The notes beneath the pieces were generated by a model. The model was not told the origin of the DNA and searched no databases. It worked only from the letters and a program-made list of their open reading frames with translations. Positions 1 to 11,063 of a DNA stretch of 64,000 bases are shown piece after piece (the stretch's first letter is position 1; every line of letters begins with the position of its first letter). This stretch comes from Haberlea rhodopensis. Taxonomy: Eukaryota; Streptophyta; Magnoliopsida; Lamiales; Gesneriaceae. The stretch is from assembly GCA_907163345.1 (NCBI GenBank), contig CAJQUN010000024.1, positions 1,488,001-1,552,000 on the forward strand. Reading direction: 5' to 3'. The position numbers were made by a program, and so were the translations under genes.

Positions 1-904
1 ATCGATCGCTGCATGTGACCGATCGATCGCGAGCTGTAGCGATCGATCACTAAAAGAGTATCGATCGATTGCTAGAAGGCCGTAGCATTTTATGAAAATC
101 AGACTTTAATAGCAATCGATCGCTACCAATACCGGTCGATCGCTAGGGTTAATTAGTTGGAGCGATCGATCGCTGGGATTGACCGATCGATCGCAAGTGT
201 GATATCCCTGAAATTAATCATGTGCTTTATGGTTTCTAATAATAATTATGGTGTTATGATTATTATTATGGTTGGAAAATGTATAGTTATGTGGTGGGCA
301 TGAACTGGTAATACATTTCAGGGTGCATATGATGCATAGTGGGGAAATGGTGATTTGGCATGATTTAGTGGGATTTGTTCTAGTGATGTAGAAAAAGCAT
401 GTTAGTTGTTGTTATGACGCATTTTATTGAGTAAATGCTTTCATCCCAAATCAAGAAAGAAGAGGAGCTTAGGAAAGCTTGTAAGCTTGGATATCTTGCT
501 AGGATTTGAATTCAAATGGTAGGGAAACTTTCTTGTTTAGATTTGGGTATGTTTGGATGGGTTTTGAAATGTTGATTTTGGGGGAAAATGGGTTTATTTT
601 GAAGGATGTTGATTATTTGGTTGGATATGGAATTTTTATTGATTATTGACGTATTTTATCTTCTCCTTTGAGTTTTGGGGAACTTTTATTGGTCCATTGT
701 GATCAATTGGTTGGGATTTTTGGTGATGGACTATTATATGGCTTCTAATATTGAGTTGTGCAATTGTATAGAGCCTTCCCAGGTGACATCACAATGCAGG
801 GGATAAAGTCCTGCAAACATCCCATATTTTGGAAAGGTACTTAGGAGGCGTACGGGCACCAAACGGTAAAATGTATTTGTACATTTTGGATTATGCATTG
901 TGGT

Positions 905-986
<82 letters not shown>

Positions 987-1696
987 GCATTGGTGCATAT
1001 TATGGATAGTCGTTGTTATACTCGAGTGATGATTTTAATGCTTTGCCGCTGTCATTTGAAGCGATGAGAGAATACTTGCCGCTTCATATCATAGCGAGGA
1101 AAGAATATTTGCTGCTAATATGTTGAAGTGAAGGTAAATGCCGCTGTCACATTAAAGCGAGGTTATTCGATGCCGCTGATATGTAGAAGCGAGGGGTATT
1201 AGTGCCGCGGTAATGACAAAACGATGTGCATTAAAATACACTGTTATAACAAGACTATGATGGGTGATCAGTGTGGGTGGGTTGATATATGTCATGACAT
1301 TTGTGGAACCGTATTATAATCCATTGATTATGATTATGAGTTATGGTACAGGGACAACCAAATAGAGCGTTTTAAATGCATTGGAATATAGGAAGTGCTT
1401 TGTATTTATGCATTTACACATTATAATCATATTGTTGTGAATATGGATTATTATATGCTCATGGTTTGGGGTTGTTCCTGTAGGAGCTTTGGCATGGAGG
1501 GCTAAGGACATGGTTGATGCAGTGAGCTGTGTGAGGAGTGCTACTAGTATAGCATGACATGAATCTTTTGTATAATTTCTACACAGGGTGGAGTAAATCT
1601 ATAGCCTTTACATTCATTTTTTGGGAATGTAATTAATTCCTTTTGGAAGTTTTGTTTTGGCACTGTAATCCTTAAGCTCAAAGCATCAACATGAAC
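1..1696 (+). repeat. Diverged gypsy-type LTR-like sequence, truncated at window edge
   Basis: No coding sequence is visible. The first 215 bases hold about eight CGATCGATCG-like motifs, in the same arrangement as those inside the Tekay-like LTRs at 2296-2520 and 21148-21330. The 740-1500 part shares a module with 59880-60520: a 'tagagccttc...caggggata' block, then 'ttttggaaaggtac', then 'gagttatggtacagggacaacc'. Between them is a run of imperfect 'gccgct...gaagcgag' repeats (1040-1215). I infer a fragment of a related LTR. Strand and outer limits are uncertain. The right edge is set where homology to the 3' Tekay LTR begins. Confidence 0.5.
908..981. repeat. (TA)n microsatellite
   Basis: An uninterrupted TA dinucleotide tract of about 37 units inside the LTR-like sequence. 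A short open frame across it is a by-product of the repeat. Confidence 0.95.
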
Positions 1697-3471
1697 CATT
1701 ATGTGCCATGGTTATTAGTTGAGACTACATAATCAACTTATAGTAAACATGTAGCAAGGAGCTATGATATGTATAGGAATGACATGAGTGCATCTTGTTG
1801 ATTATTCCTTAACCATTCATTTGCATCTGAGTTTGAAATGTGATGTACATGTGCACGGAATTTCAGATGGATTTGAGTGTCCATATTTAAAGAGAAAATC
1901 AGATTGAGAAAGCATACTTACACCATATTTCACCTAAGAATCTCTACACAAGCACCTCTCAAAACCTTACTTGCTCTTGCATCTTTTCTTGGCTTGTACT
2001 TGGCAATCATAGATAGAAAGTTGAGGAAAGTGAATTCATACCTTCTTGGTAAGAATTTCATAGCATATGATGTGTATATGTTGGTAGTTCATTCATGTGA
2101 AGATATGCCATGTAATCTCTATGTATTGATTAAGGATGAGATGAAATTCAATGAAAGAAGTTGTAGAAGTTATAGAAATGTATTCATATGTTGTTAAGTA
2201 GCATTTGAAACAAGTTTTGATGGTATGTGGTGATGTAGAGAAGGAGAACCATGAAGATAAGCTTAAAATCGTCATAGTATGGAATTTTTGGTATCGACCG
2301 ATCGATCAGTAGATGTACCGACCGATCGCTGAAACAAGGGAAATGTAAGGCGGTTCATGTAGCGATCGACCGCTGATCGACCGCTGAATGCGACCGATCG
2401 ATCGCTCGAAGCCGTAGCTTTTGTATGAAATTCAGATTTAATACCGATCGATCGCTAGCTTTGTACTGATCGATCGCTAGGGTGAGGGATCGATCGGTAA
2501 GAGTGACCAATCGATCGCAAGACCCAGATTATGAAAATATTGTATTTTCTTAATGATGGTTTCATAGCATGGTTGATGACATTATACATTGTTGATATTT
2601 ATGTAGCATCATCACAGTGGACGGGACACCGATGCGGTTAGACATTGACGCCTGATTTATATCTTTGTGTCGCACAACAGGTACGTGTTAACGTACGAGT
2701 ATATGATATTATTGTGATGATGATGTGGAATTGTATCATATGATTGGTGGTATCATATGCATGTACATTCATGAGATTCATATTGTTGAGATGGATGCCA
2801 CGATAGGTATGTCGCATATGCTTTGGCTGAGATCATTGCCACGATTAGATATGCCATTGTTGGGCATATGCTTTGGCTGTGATTGTTGCCACGATAGGTA
2901 TGCTGCATATGCTTTGGCATGTGATGTATACTCCGATCGAGTATATGCTCCGGCTATTATATATGTGAGGACGGTGCTATGATATGTGATGCTAATATGA
3001 AGATGTGAGGAGGTTCCACTGACATATTGAGCTGAGATATGCATATCATATCGGTCTCGTTATAATAGGATGATAAGTGAGACATGTCATGACATATTTG
3101 CATTTACTGATGCATGATACAGAACAATCACAGTTGATGTTTATAGTGCTTTATCGTTTATGTTTCTCATTGATATAGCACTGAGATAGTATTTATCTAT
3201 ACTTATGTTGTGTGATTGTTTCTGTAGGGACTCATAGACGTGGGAGGGTGGGATTGTGAGTCTTATTCCGTTGCGAGCTGAACCACTGCTTAGGAGTATG
3301 TATTGGTCTAGGTTGTTTTGTTGTATATATGATGTATATGATGACAAGGTTTTGTCAATATTGTAACAACCTATATAGTAAAACTCTTAATCAGTGTATG
3401 ATTTACTTAATTCCTACTCACATATGTATAATGAACTGATACATAACGGATTAAGTAACGAGGACCCCACA
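1697..3471 (+). repeat. 5' LTR of Tekay-like gypsy element (left end lost)
   Basis: It matches 20548-23614 (the 3' LTR, after removing the 22230-23564 insertion) along its whole length with a few percent divergence. It ends in CCCCACA, followed four bases later by a tRNA-iMet primer-binding site, which fixes the right boundary and the plus orientation. The first ~130 bases of the 3' LTR (20417-20547) have no counterpart here and no target-site duplication can be matched, so the left end is truncated or recombined with a neighbouring element. An open frame of 106 codons (1877-2197) is present in both LTRs. Confidence 0.75.
2296..2520. repeat. Cluster of CGATCGATCG-type palindromes in LTR
   Basis: About eight copies of GATCGATC-core or GACCGATCG palindromes, commonly followed by GCTAG or GCAAG, within 225 bp. 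The 3' LTR holds the corresponding cluster at 21148-21330 with fewer copies. The motif spacing is irregular, so this is not a simple tandem array. Confidence 0.85.
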
Positions 3472-3475
3472 TTAG

Positions 3476-3489
3476 TGGTATCAGAGCAG
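3476..3489 (+). promoter_or_regulatory. Primer-binding site (initiator tRNA-Met), Tekay-like element
   Basis: TGGTATCAGAGCAG lies four bases after the LTR end. It is complementary to the 3' end of plant initiator methionine tRNA and primes minus-strand cDNA synthesis. Confidence 0.9.
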
Positions 3490-3635
3490 TGGTTCGAGAA
3501 CGGGGTGAACAAGGGTAGATGAAGTATATTCGGGAGTTGCCTAATAACTTGAAAGCATGTTGAGAGTATTGCTATGAGGTTATACTGACATGCTTTATAT
3601 ATGTGTTTGTTGTTGTTAACCTTGTATTTGCAGTA

Positions 3636-4741
3636 ATGGCAGATAGAGTACCTCACGATGACATTGGGGATGCCATGAGTGGCAATGCTAGTGTTGGATT
3701 GGCGCCTGTACCACCACCACCACTTGGGCAAGGGCAAGTTGAACAGGTACTGTTACCTGGGGAAATAACATTGACCCAGTTTCTGAGTTATCAGCCACCT
3801 CGCTTTGAGGGTACTGAATCTGGAGAACAGGTGGAGGAATGGTTGAAACATGTGGAACAGATCTTTGTATCAGCAACGTGTGCCAAATCAGCTTGGTTAT
3901 GTTTGGCTGAGTTTCAATTAGCAAAGAAAGCGATGATGTGGTGGAAAGCCACATTACTTGAGATGAGAGCTCAAGGACAGACTGTGGATTGGGATGTATT
4001 CAGAACTCGTTTCTTGGTCACTATTTCTCTGTGGCTGTGAGGCAGAGAAAAGAAGATGAGTTTACTAATCTGAAACAGGGAACCATGACAGTGTCTGATT
4101 ATGCTTTGCAGTATTCTTCATTGTTACGGTATGTACCGCATATTGCTGCAAACACAAAGGCAAAGATCAGATAGTTTGTGAAGGGCTTAAGGCCTGAGTT
4201 GTTTGATAGGGTGATTTCTAATAACCCTTCTTCATTTGAGGAAGCGCTGACTCGAGCCGAGAAGGATGAGATTGCAGTTGGCGTGTATAAGGATGTAGGA
4301 CAATCCCAAACACCTACATCAGATAGTATGAAACCCAGAGGGGAACCGTTTAAATCATCACGAGGAGGTGCTTCTTCCTCTGGATTTGGTGGGAAGCGGT
4401 TTAAAATGCGGAAAGGCAGTGAACGAGGTGCCAATGGACAGTACCAAGGTAGTATTGGTAGTAGCAGTGGTCGAGGTTTACAATGTTTTAAGTGTGGAGC
4501 ACCACATTTTAAACGAGATTGCCCACAACTTGATACTCTGGTTTGTTTTCGATGTGGGAGGGCAGGACACATGATAAGAGATTGTCCTCAAGCTGGAGGA
4601 CAACAGGTTAGAGGGAATGTGAGACAGTACTGTGCAGCAGAGACCACAGGGTGTTCCACGGACTGGTGGAGGACAGAGAGCAGAACCGCCTCAGGCTCAG
4701 GTGTATGCACTGAACAAGGAGCAAGCAGAGGCAGCTACTGA
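3636..4741 (+). pseudogene. Gag pseudogene of Tekay-like chromovirus
   Basis: Gag would form the nucleocapsid of the Ty3/gypsy particle. The start is taken at the MADRVPHDD methionine, the first good ATG after the primer-binding site. The retrotransposon-gag helical domain follows (FEGTESGEQVEEWLKHVEQIF onward), and two CCHC zinc knuckles lie near 4487-4600 (CFKCGAPHFKRDCP and CFRCGRAGHMIRDCP). It is broken by a frameshift near 4030 and a TAG stop at 4172-4174 just before FVKGLRPELFD. The frame changes again near 4630, where the protease begins. Two knuckles and the FVKGLRPELF block are usual in Del/Tekay-type Gag. The copy is not functional. Confidence 0.85.
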
Positions 4742-6781
4742 TGATGTGATCGCGGGTAAGTGTAGTTTATTTACTTATCCCGCTTTACTTTTGATCGATA
4801 CTGGTGCATCACATTCATTATTGCACAAGCTTTTATTGACCGGTATATATGTTCGTTTCCACTGTTGATGCCTCTGTATGTCTCGACACCTATGGGAACT
4901 ACTGTGATGACTTGTCAGAGTGTGTCTGGTTGTGTTATTCAGTTTGATACTGAGTATGGGATACATGCCGATTTGATTATGCTAGATATGATGGATTTTG
5001 ATTGTATTCTTGGTATTGATGTGTTGAGCAGATATAAAACTATTGTAAATTGTTGTCAGAAGACAATGAGATTTCAGTCTGATACTGAAAATCAATGGAT
5101 CTTCTATGGACAAGCATCACGTGCAAAGATTCCATTGATATCTGCTCTTCGAATGTCCCGCTTGTTAGAACGTGGACATACGGGATATGTGATTTATGCT
5201 GTTGATGTAACAGATAAGAAAGTAGAAAGAAGAGTAGATGATATACCCAGTGGTTGCAGAATATGCAGATGTATTTCCAGATGAGATTCCTAGATTTCCA
5301 CCAAGTCGAGAAATGGAATTTGACATTGAATTGGTACCTGGTACTTCTGCAATTTCACGAGCACATCGAATGGCACCAGCTGAAGTGAGAGAGTTGAAAA
5401 CTCAATTGAGAGAGTTTAAAACTCAATTACAAGATCTATTGGACAAGGGATACATACGTCCTAGTGTATCGCCTTCGGGTGCTCCGGTATTGTTTGTTAA
5501 GAAGAAGGACGGTCCAATGCGACTGTGCATTGACTATAGACAATTGAACAAGGAAACGACTAAGAATAAATATCCTCTTCCCCGTATTGATGATCTATTT
5601 GATCAGTTGCAGGGATCGAAGATCTATTCAAAAAATGATTTACAATATGGTTATCATCAAATATGTGAGGGAAGAAGATGTACAGAAGACAACATTTAGA
5701 ACTCGCTATGGACATTATGAGTTCCTAGTGATGGCATTTGGTGTGCCGAATGCTCCAGCCGTCTTCATGAGTTTGATGAATCGAGTTTTTCAGGAATATC
5801 TTGATCAATTTGTCATTGTGTTTATCGATGATATACTGATATATTCTCTAGGAGTGCAAAAGAGCATGTCCAACATTTGCATCTGGTGTTACAACTATTG
5901 AGAACACATCACTTGTATGCCAAACTCAGTAAGTGTGAGCTTTGGTTGAATAGTGTAGGATTTTTGGGGCATGTGATTTCCAAAGAAGGAATATCAGTTG
6001 ATCCGAGAAAGATAGAAGCAGTGTTTAATTGGTCAGCACCTACTTCTGTGCCAGAGATTCGTAGTTTCTTGGGTTTGGCTGGACACTATAGACGATTTGT
6101 TGAAGGGTTTTCAACAATTGCCAAACCATTAACACGGCTGACACAGAAGGGAGTACCATTTAACTGGTCAGAGGCCTGTGAGCATAAACATCGGTTAACT
6201 CTCTGGTGTTGATTATTTCAGAGCATGACAGGTTTGCTCTTTATACTGATGCATCATTACTTGGTTTAGGTTGTGTATTGATGCAGGATAAACATGTGGT
6301 AGCTTATGCATCACGACAACTGAAGCCACATGAAATGAAATATCCAGTACATGATTTAGAGTTGGCAGCCATTGTCTTTGCGTTAAAGTTATGGTGACAC
6401 TATTTATATGGTACATCATTTACCATATATACTGATCATAAAAGTTTAAAGTTTTTATTCACTCAGACAGAGTTGAACATGTGGCAAAGGAAATGGATGG
6501 ATCTCTTAAAGGATTATGATTGTGCGATTGAATATCATTCAGGAAAGGCTAATCTAACAGCAGATGCCTTAAGTCGAAAGGCACACAACACTGCTGATAA
6601 TATGATTCATTTGTCAGCCTTGATGACTTCTTGTTGTACCTTGGGTTATGAGTTTCATGTGGAAACATCGTCAGTAAGGGTATCAACATTGTTGGTTGAA
6701 CCCGATATATTTGAAAAAATCAAAACGGCACAAACTACTGATGATGAGGTACAACACTGGAAAGAAATGATATGTCAATGA
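4742..6781 (+). pseudogene. Protease, reverse transcriptase and RNase H pseudogene of Tekay-like chromovirus
   Basis: The aspartic protease motif LLIDTGASHS is at about 4788-4817, followed after a frame change by FDCILGIDVLS. Reverse transcriptase runs from about 5430 (ASPSGAPVLFVKKKDG, LCIDYRQLNK, then VFIDDILIYS as the FxDD catalytic box near 5818). The downstream FLGHVISKEGI and FLGLAGHYRRFV blocks are typical of gypsy RT. RNase H follows (LYTDASLLGLGCVLMQ from 6239, HDLELAA). There are frame changes near 4865, 5270, 5670, 5870 and 6205, and a TGA replaces the expected codon after ALKLW at 6395. The right part is separated from integrase by the LTR-only insertion at 6847. Confidence 0.85.
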
Positions 6782-6846
6782 CACATATCTCAGTTTGTGA
6801 TAACAAGGGATGGAAGTTTGAAACATCAAAACTGTTGGGTAGTACC

Positions 6847-8371
6847 TGGTAGCGTTTATCGCGTACGCCCAAATTAACCCTCTCAAGTCAATAACAGTAA
6901 TGAATGTAGTAGCGTGAGTAGGGATCGATCCCACGAGGAAGGCTATATCTTTGTGTTAACTTATGAAAACTAAAATAAAAAGGGGTTTTTGAAATCAATT
7001 GAATAATACTACTACTATGATGCAAAATTAAATTACTATGCAAGATTATGTAGATGAATTAACTTATGAGAAAAGTGCGATTCTCGGTTTTCGGTTAACT
7101 TTACAATTGGCGTTTACTATCTTGATCATCGATCTTCACAAATAGTTCAATTTCCATATGAATATTCATCATGGACGTTTAATCCAATAATCAAAGTCCT
7201 ATCTCACCTTAAGTTTAGTTAAGTAGCCCAAGCGTCCTAGTTTAACCCTTATCACACAATCAATCAAAATACAAGCGATTAAGATTTAAATCGATGATAG
7301 CATATGAACTAGTGAGATCGATGAAACTAAACAACATAATCCAAGCGTCTATGTTTAATCTAGTCAATTGCTTTTCCTAAGAATTTAACAACTCACAAGC
7401 GGAATTTAATTAATCTTAGTTGCTTAATAAATTAGAGGGATCAAACGATTCCGTATTTGATATCTAATTTAGCGTTAAATTGTATGAACAAAAGCTAGGT
7501 GATCAATCCAACAATTATGCATAACAATTATGAATAATCAAATCAGAAAAACAATTGATACTCAATGAAAATTAATAATCAAAACTTATCTCACAAGAAT
7601 CGTAAACATCCAATGTATCGTTTTCCTCAACCGAGAATCACAAAAGTATTTAGCTACTCATAACTAGATTAACAACAATCAAAATTAATCTAGAAAGCAT
7701 CAAACTAATAGGAGAAGAAAAAGTTACTAAAAGGAATCACGATTCCGGTTCCGTCCTTCGCGTTGTTTTTGATAAAACTCGAAAGAAAAATTATTCTAAA
7801 ATCTAAAATTATTCTAAGGTATGAAATTATGTCTAATTTACTCTCAAAATCGTGTATAAGGAGGCTGGGAGGTTGATGGAATAGGTTGGAATCTCCTTGG
7901 GAAGGAAAGAAATCATGTTTCCATATTTTCCAAAACACCACTGCCTCGCTCGATCGATCCGTAATTTGCTCTCGATCGATCGCCTTTTCCAGAACATTTC
8001 CGCTCATTTTTCAGCTTCTGGCAAGTTTCGTGTTTTGGCCATAACTTTCTCATACGAACTCCAAATTCGACGAATCAGCTGTCCACGCGTAGATAACTCA
8101 ATGTTCTACAACCTCATGCTGATCACATTCCCAAAACTTGGCTGGAACATATAGAATTTGAGGAGAAAGGAGCAACATGTGTCATAGATTCTGGTTTTTC
8201 CTCTTTCCTTCAACTTTATTCCTTCTTTCATCATTTTAGCTTGATTTCTTCACCTTTTCCTACATTTATACAAATATACGATTAGGTAGCATATGCATCA
8301 ATTTATCCATCAAAATATACCAAATCGTAGACAATTAAGCGCAAATGATGTGCCTATTTCTAGTCACATCA
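6847..8371 (-). mobile_element. LTR-only insertion (solo LTR), minus orientation, nested in Tekay pol
   Basis: The 1525-bp insert starts TGGTAGCG and ends CACATCA, with a perfect 5-bp duplication GTACC at 6842-6846 and 8372-8376. Removing it restores continuity between VVP- and the following integrase-linker sequence. No protein domains are visible inside. On the minus strand it has the TG...CA ends of an LTR. The late part (6900-6950) contains a 'gggatcgatccc' block that I associate with gypsy U5 regions. Two CGATCGATC motifs lie at 7948-7985, upstream in the minus orientation of TATACA near 7857. Family assignment (Tat/Athila-like) is a guess. Confidence 0.8.
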
Positions 8372-8376
8372 GTACC

Positions 8377-9641
8377 TGCTTCGTTAGGACTACGCCAAGA
8401 AATACTACAACGTGCTCATTGCAGTAGATATAGTACACATCCTTGAGGAAAGAAAATGTACAAGGATTTGCGTACCCAATTCTGGTGGAAACGCATGAAA
8501 CAAGATGTACTAGACTTTGTGAAACGTTGTTTGATCTGTCAACAAGTAAAATTAGAAAGACAAAGACCAGGAGGTGAATTGATGAGTTTAGAGATTTCTC
8601 AATGGAAATGGGAACATGTTACAATGGATTTTGTAACCCATTTGCCAAGGACTTCTTCTGGCTTTGACGCGATTTGGGTAGTTGTTGACAGACTGACAAA
8701 AGTAGCTCACTTCATACCATACAATATGACGTTTACCTACTTGAGATGGCTCAATTATACATTCAACATGTAGTGAGACTACATGGAATACCAGTTTCCA
8801 TTGTATCGGACAAAGATCCGATATTTGCTTCTCATTTTTGGGAAGGATTACAGTCAGCACTGGGGACGAAAGTACGATTGAGTACAACGTATCATCCTCA
8901 AACAGATGGACAGACAAAACGTACAATACAGACGCATGAGGATATGTTACGGGCATGTGTATTGGAGTTTGATAACTCTTGGCAAGAGTCGTTGTCATTA
9001 GTGGAATTTTCGTACAATAATAGTTATCAAACTAGTATACAGATGGCGCCGTTTGAAGCACTGTATAGGCGACGATGTAGATCGCCATTGTATTGGGATG
9101 ATGTGGATCAGTCTTCACTAAATGGACCATATATGATACGTGAAATGGAAGAGAAAGTGAAACTGATCAGCTTGAAATTAAAAGCTGCTCAGGATTGACA
9201 AACTGCGTATGCCAATAAGCGACGTAGACCACTTGAATTTCAAGTTGGTGACAGAGTGTTCTTGAAAATCTCACCTTTTCGAGGTGTGGCACGATTTGGC
9301 ATACGTGGGAAGTTGTCTCCAAGATATGTTGGTCCTTATGAAGTGTTGCAACGTATTGATACGTTATCATATCGATTGGCACTACTACCAGAATTGAGTA
9401 GCATCCACGATGTATTATATGTTTCACTATTGAGGAAATATGAACCATATACAAGTCATATATTACAACCGTATGACGTACAGTTGGATACAGATGTGTC
9501 GTATGTGGAATGACCAGCCAAGAACTTGGATAGAGCAGAACACAAATTGAGAAGTAAGGTCATACCAATGGTGAAAGTACAATGGGACAGACGGGGTGTC
9601 GAGGAGGCAACGTGGGAGACGGAGCAACATATGATGCAACG
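8377..9641 (+). pseudogene. Integrase and first part of chromodomain, Tekay-like chromovirus
   Basis: This follows the solo LTR in the same element. The zinc-binding HHCC tail shows as CLICQQVK (8527 onward). The catalytic core follows, with TMDF (first D), VSDKDPIF (second D) and YHPQTDGQTKRT before the glutamate region. FSYNNSYQTSIQMAPFEALY and GPYEVLQRI mark the C-terminal integrase region. The last readable block, VKVQWDRRGVEEATWETEQ (9568-9624), is the core of a group-II chromodomain, which in chromoviruses directs integration to heterochromatin. There is a frame change near 8740, a TGA at 9196-9198 and a TGA at 9511-9513. The copia element interrupts the chromodomain tail; the remainder resumes at 20264. 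Confidence 0.85.
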
Positions 9642-10811
9642 TGTTAGGATCGGTCCGGAGTGTTTAGAGGGGGGGGGGGGGGGGGGGGGAATGAACATTC
9701 CTTAAAAATTTATCCCTTGTGAATTCTTTCGGATTAGTGAAAGAAATCTGTTACTTAATCAACTCTTTGAACAGAACAGACCACTAAAAAGGTGAGTGCG
9801 GAAACGGTCTGCTCTTGTAAAAGTAAGAACGGCTCGATGGCTAAGTGCAGAAGGATAAGACACAGGATATGTTTCTGGAAGTTCGAAGGTGGTGTAATCC
9901 TTCTACGTCTCCCCTTCTTCCAATTAAGGAAGGTTTATACTAGAAGACTTTGATTTATACAATCCTGTTGTACAAACCCGATTCAGACTGGATTTACCTC
10001 ACTACCAGTCTGAAACTCCTAGTCACTCAACCTGCTCAGACACACTCTGTCTGACAGTTACAATAAGTTGTTCACTTCTATTTTTCAATACACAATGCGC
10101 ACAGTGATCCTACAATGATCAAATGTTACAAAGTAATTGCGCTTAAATAAATAACTTCAGCTCGAAAGCTTCTGAACTTTGTAAGCGTGTGCAGATGCTT
10201 TCTTGTGTGTTTTTCAATTGATCAGCGTGAGTTGGAATCAAGAGTCCATGTCTTCCTTTTGTTGCATCCTTTTATAGTTGAGGGTAGCAACGGCATTGTT
10301 TCCCTTAATGTGCAACTTTGACTCTTTTTAAACTCTGAGAAAGCTACAGTCTTCTTCTTCAGGACACTTGCCGTTCTGGTGTATGCTTTGGCGACTGTCA
10401 TGTAAGCTCTCCTTTGTCTTCTTACCTTTAATGGCAATCTTCGACTTTTGATCTTTGTAGCATTAATTACAGCATTAAATGCTACAATAAATAACTGTTG
10501 ATGGTTCGGACTGAGAAGCCATCCTTTATGTATCTTTGACTGCTCTGATCTGATAAAGGTTGAGATCGATCTGAAGTATCGATCTAGTCAGTCTGGAATC
10601 CATCGGTCCGGTCTGATATGTGATATGCTTTATCAGCTTGCTCTGTTTTGCGCGATCGATCTGGTATGCCTGATTTCCATCGATCCGGTCTGAAATAATT
10701 TGTCATCTTGCTCTGTTTTGTCCGATCGATCTGGTCAAACTGATATCTATCGATCCGGTCTGAAATGTTTTGTCATCTTTAAAATCTCATCGATAAGGTC
10801 CGGAACTAACA
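9642..10811 (-). repeat. 3' LTR of copia element
   Basis: The 1170-bp LTR runs from TGTTAG to CTAACA. On the minus strand a TATA-like CTATAAAAG sits at 10277-10269, upstream of which (10560-10770) lie CGATCGATC and ATCGATCCGG palindromes. A run of 21 G (9669-9689; C on the element strand) sits just inside its U5 end. Confidence 0.92.
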
Positions 10812-10825
10812 AATTCCCCCTTTTT
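10812..10825 (-). promoter_or_regulatory. Polypurine tract of copia element
   Basis: On the minus strand AAAAAGGGGGAATT directly abuts the TGTTAG start of the 3' LTR. It is the expected plus-strand primer. Confidence 0.85.
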
Positions 10826-11063
10826 GATGATGACAAAACCTAGCTTCTAAGTCTTTTTAACCAGTCTTGATAAGAGCTCTGAAGCGAATGCTTTCGGATC
10901 GATTACTTCTTTGTTCAAAATAAATGAACTTCATTAAGTTGAATCGATTAAATCTTTATTATTAAGCCTTATGATGAGGTTCAAAATAAATGAACACAGA
11001 CTTAATCAAACGAGGATTTTATTGATCACCAAGAAAATCCTAAAAATACACAGTCTGAAAATA

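Noticed and set aside
829..1029. Open frame with long Tyr-Ile repeat
   Set aside because: Translation of a (TA)n microsatellite inside LTR-like sequence.
7705..8154. Frames of 85-100 codons within the solo LTR 6847-8371
   Set aside because: LTR sequence with target duplication; no recognisable domain and overlapping on opposite strands.
10222..10437. 71-codon minus-strand frame in the copia LTR
   Set aside because: Spans LTR sequence and is not preserved in the same form in the other LTR, where indels fall in it.
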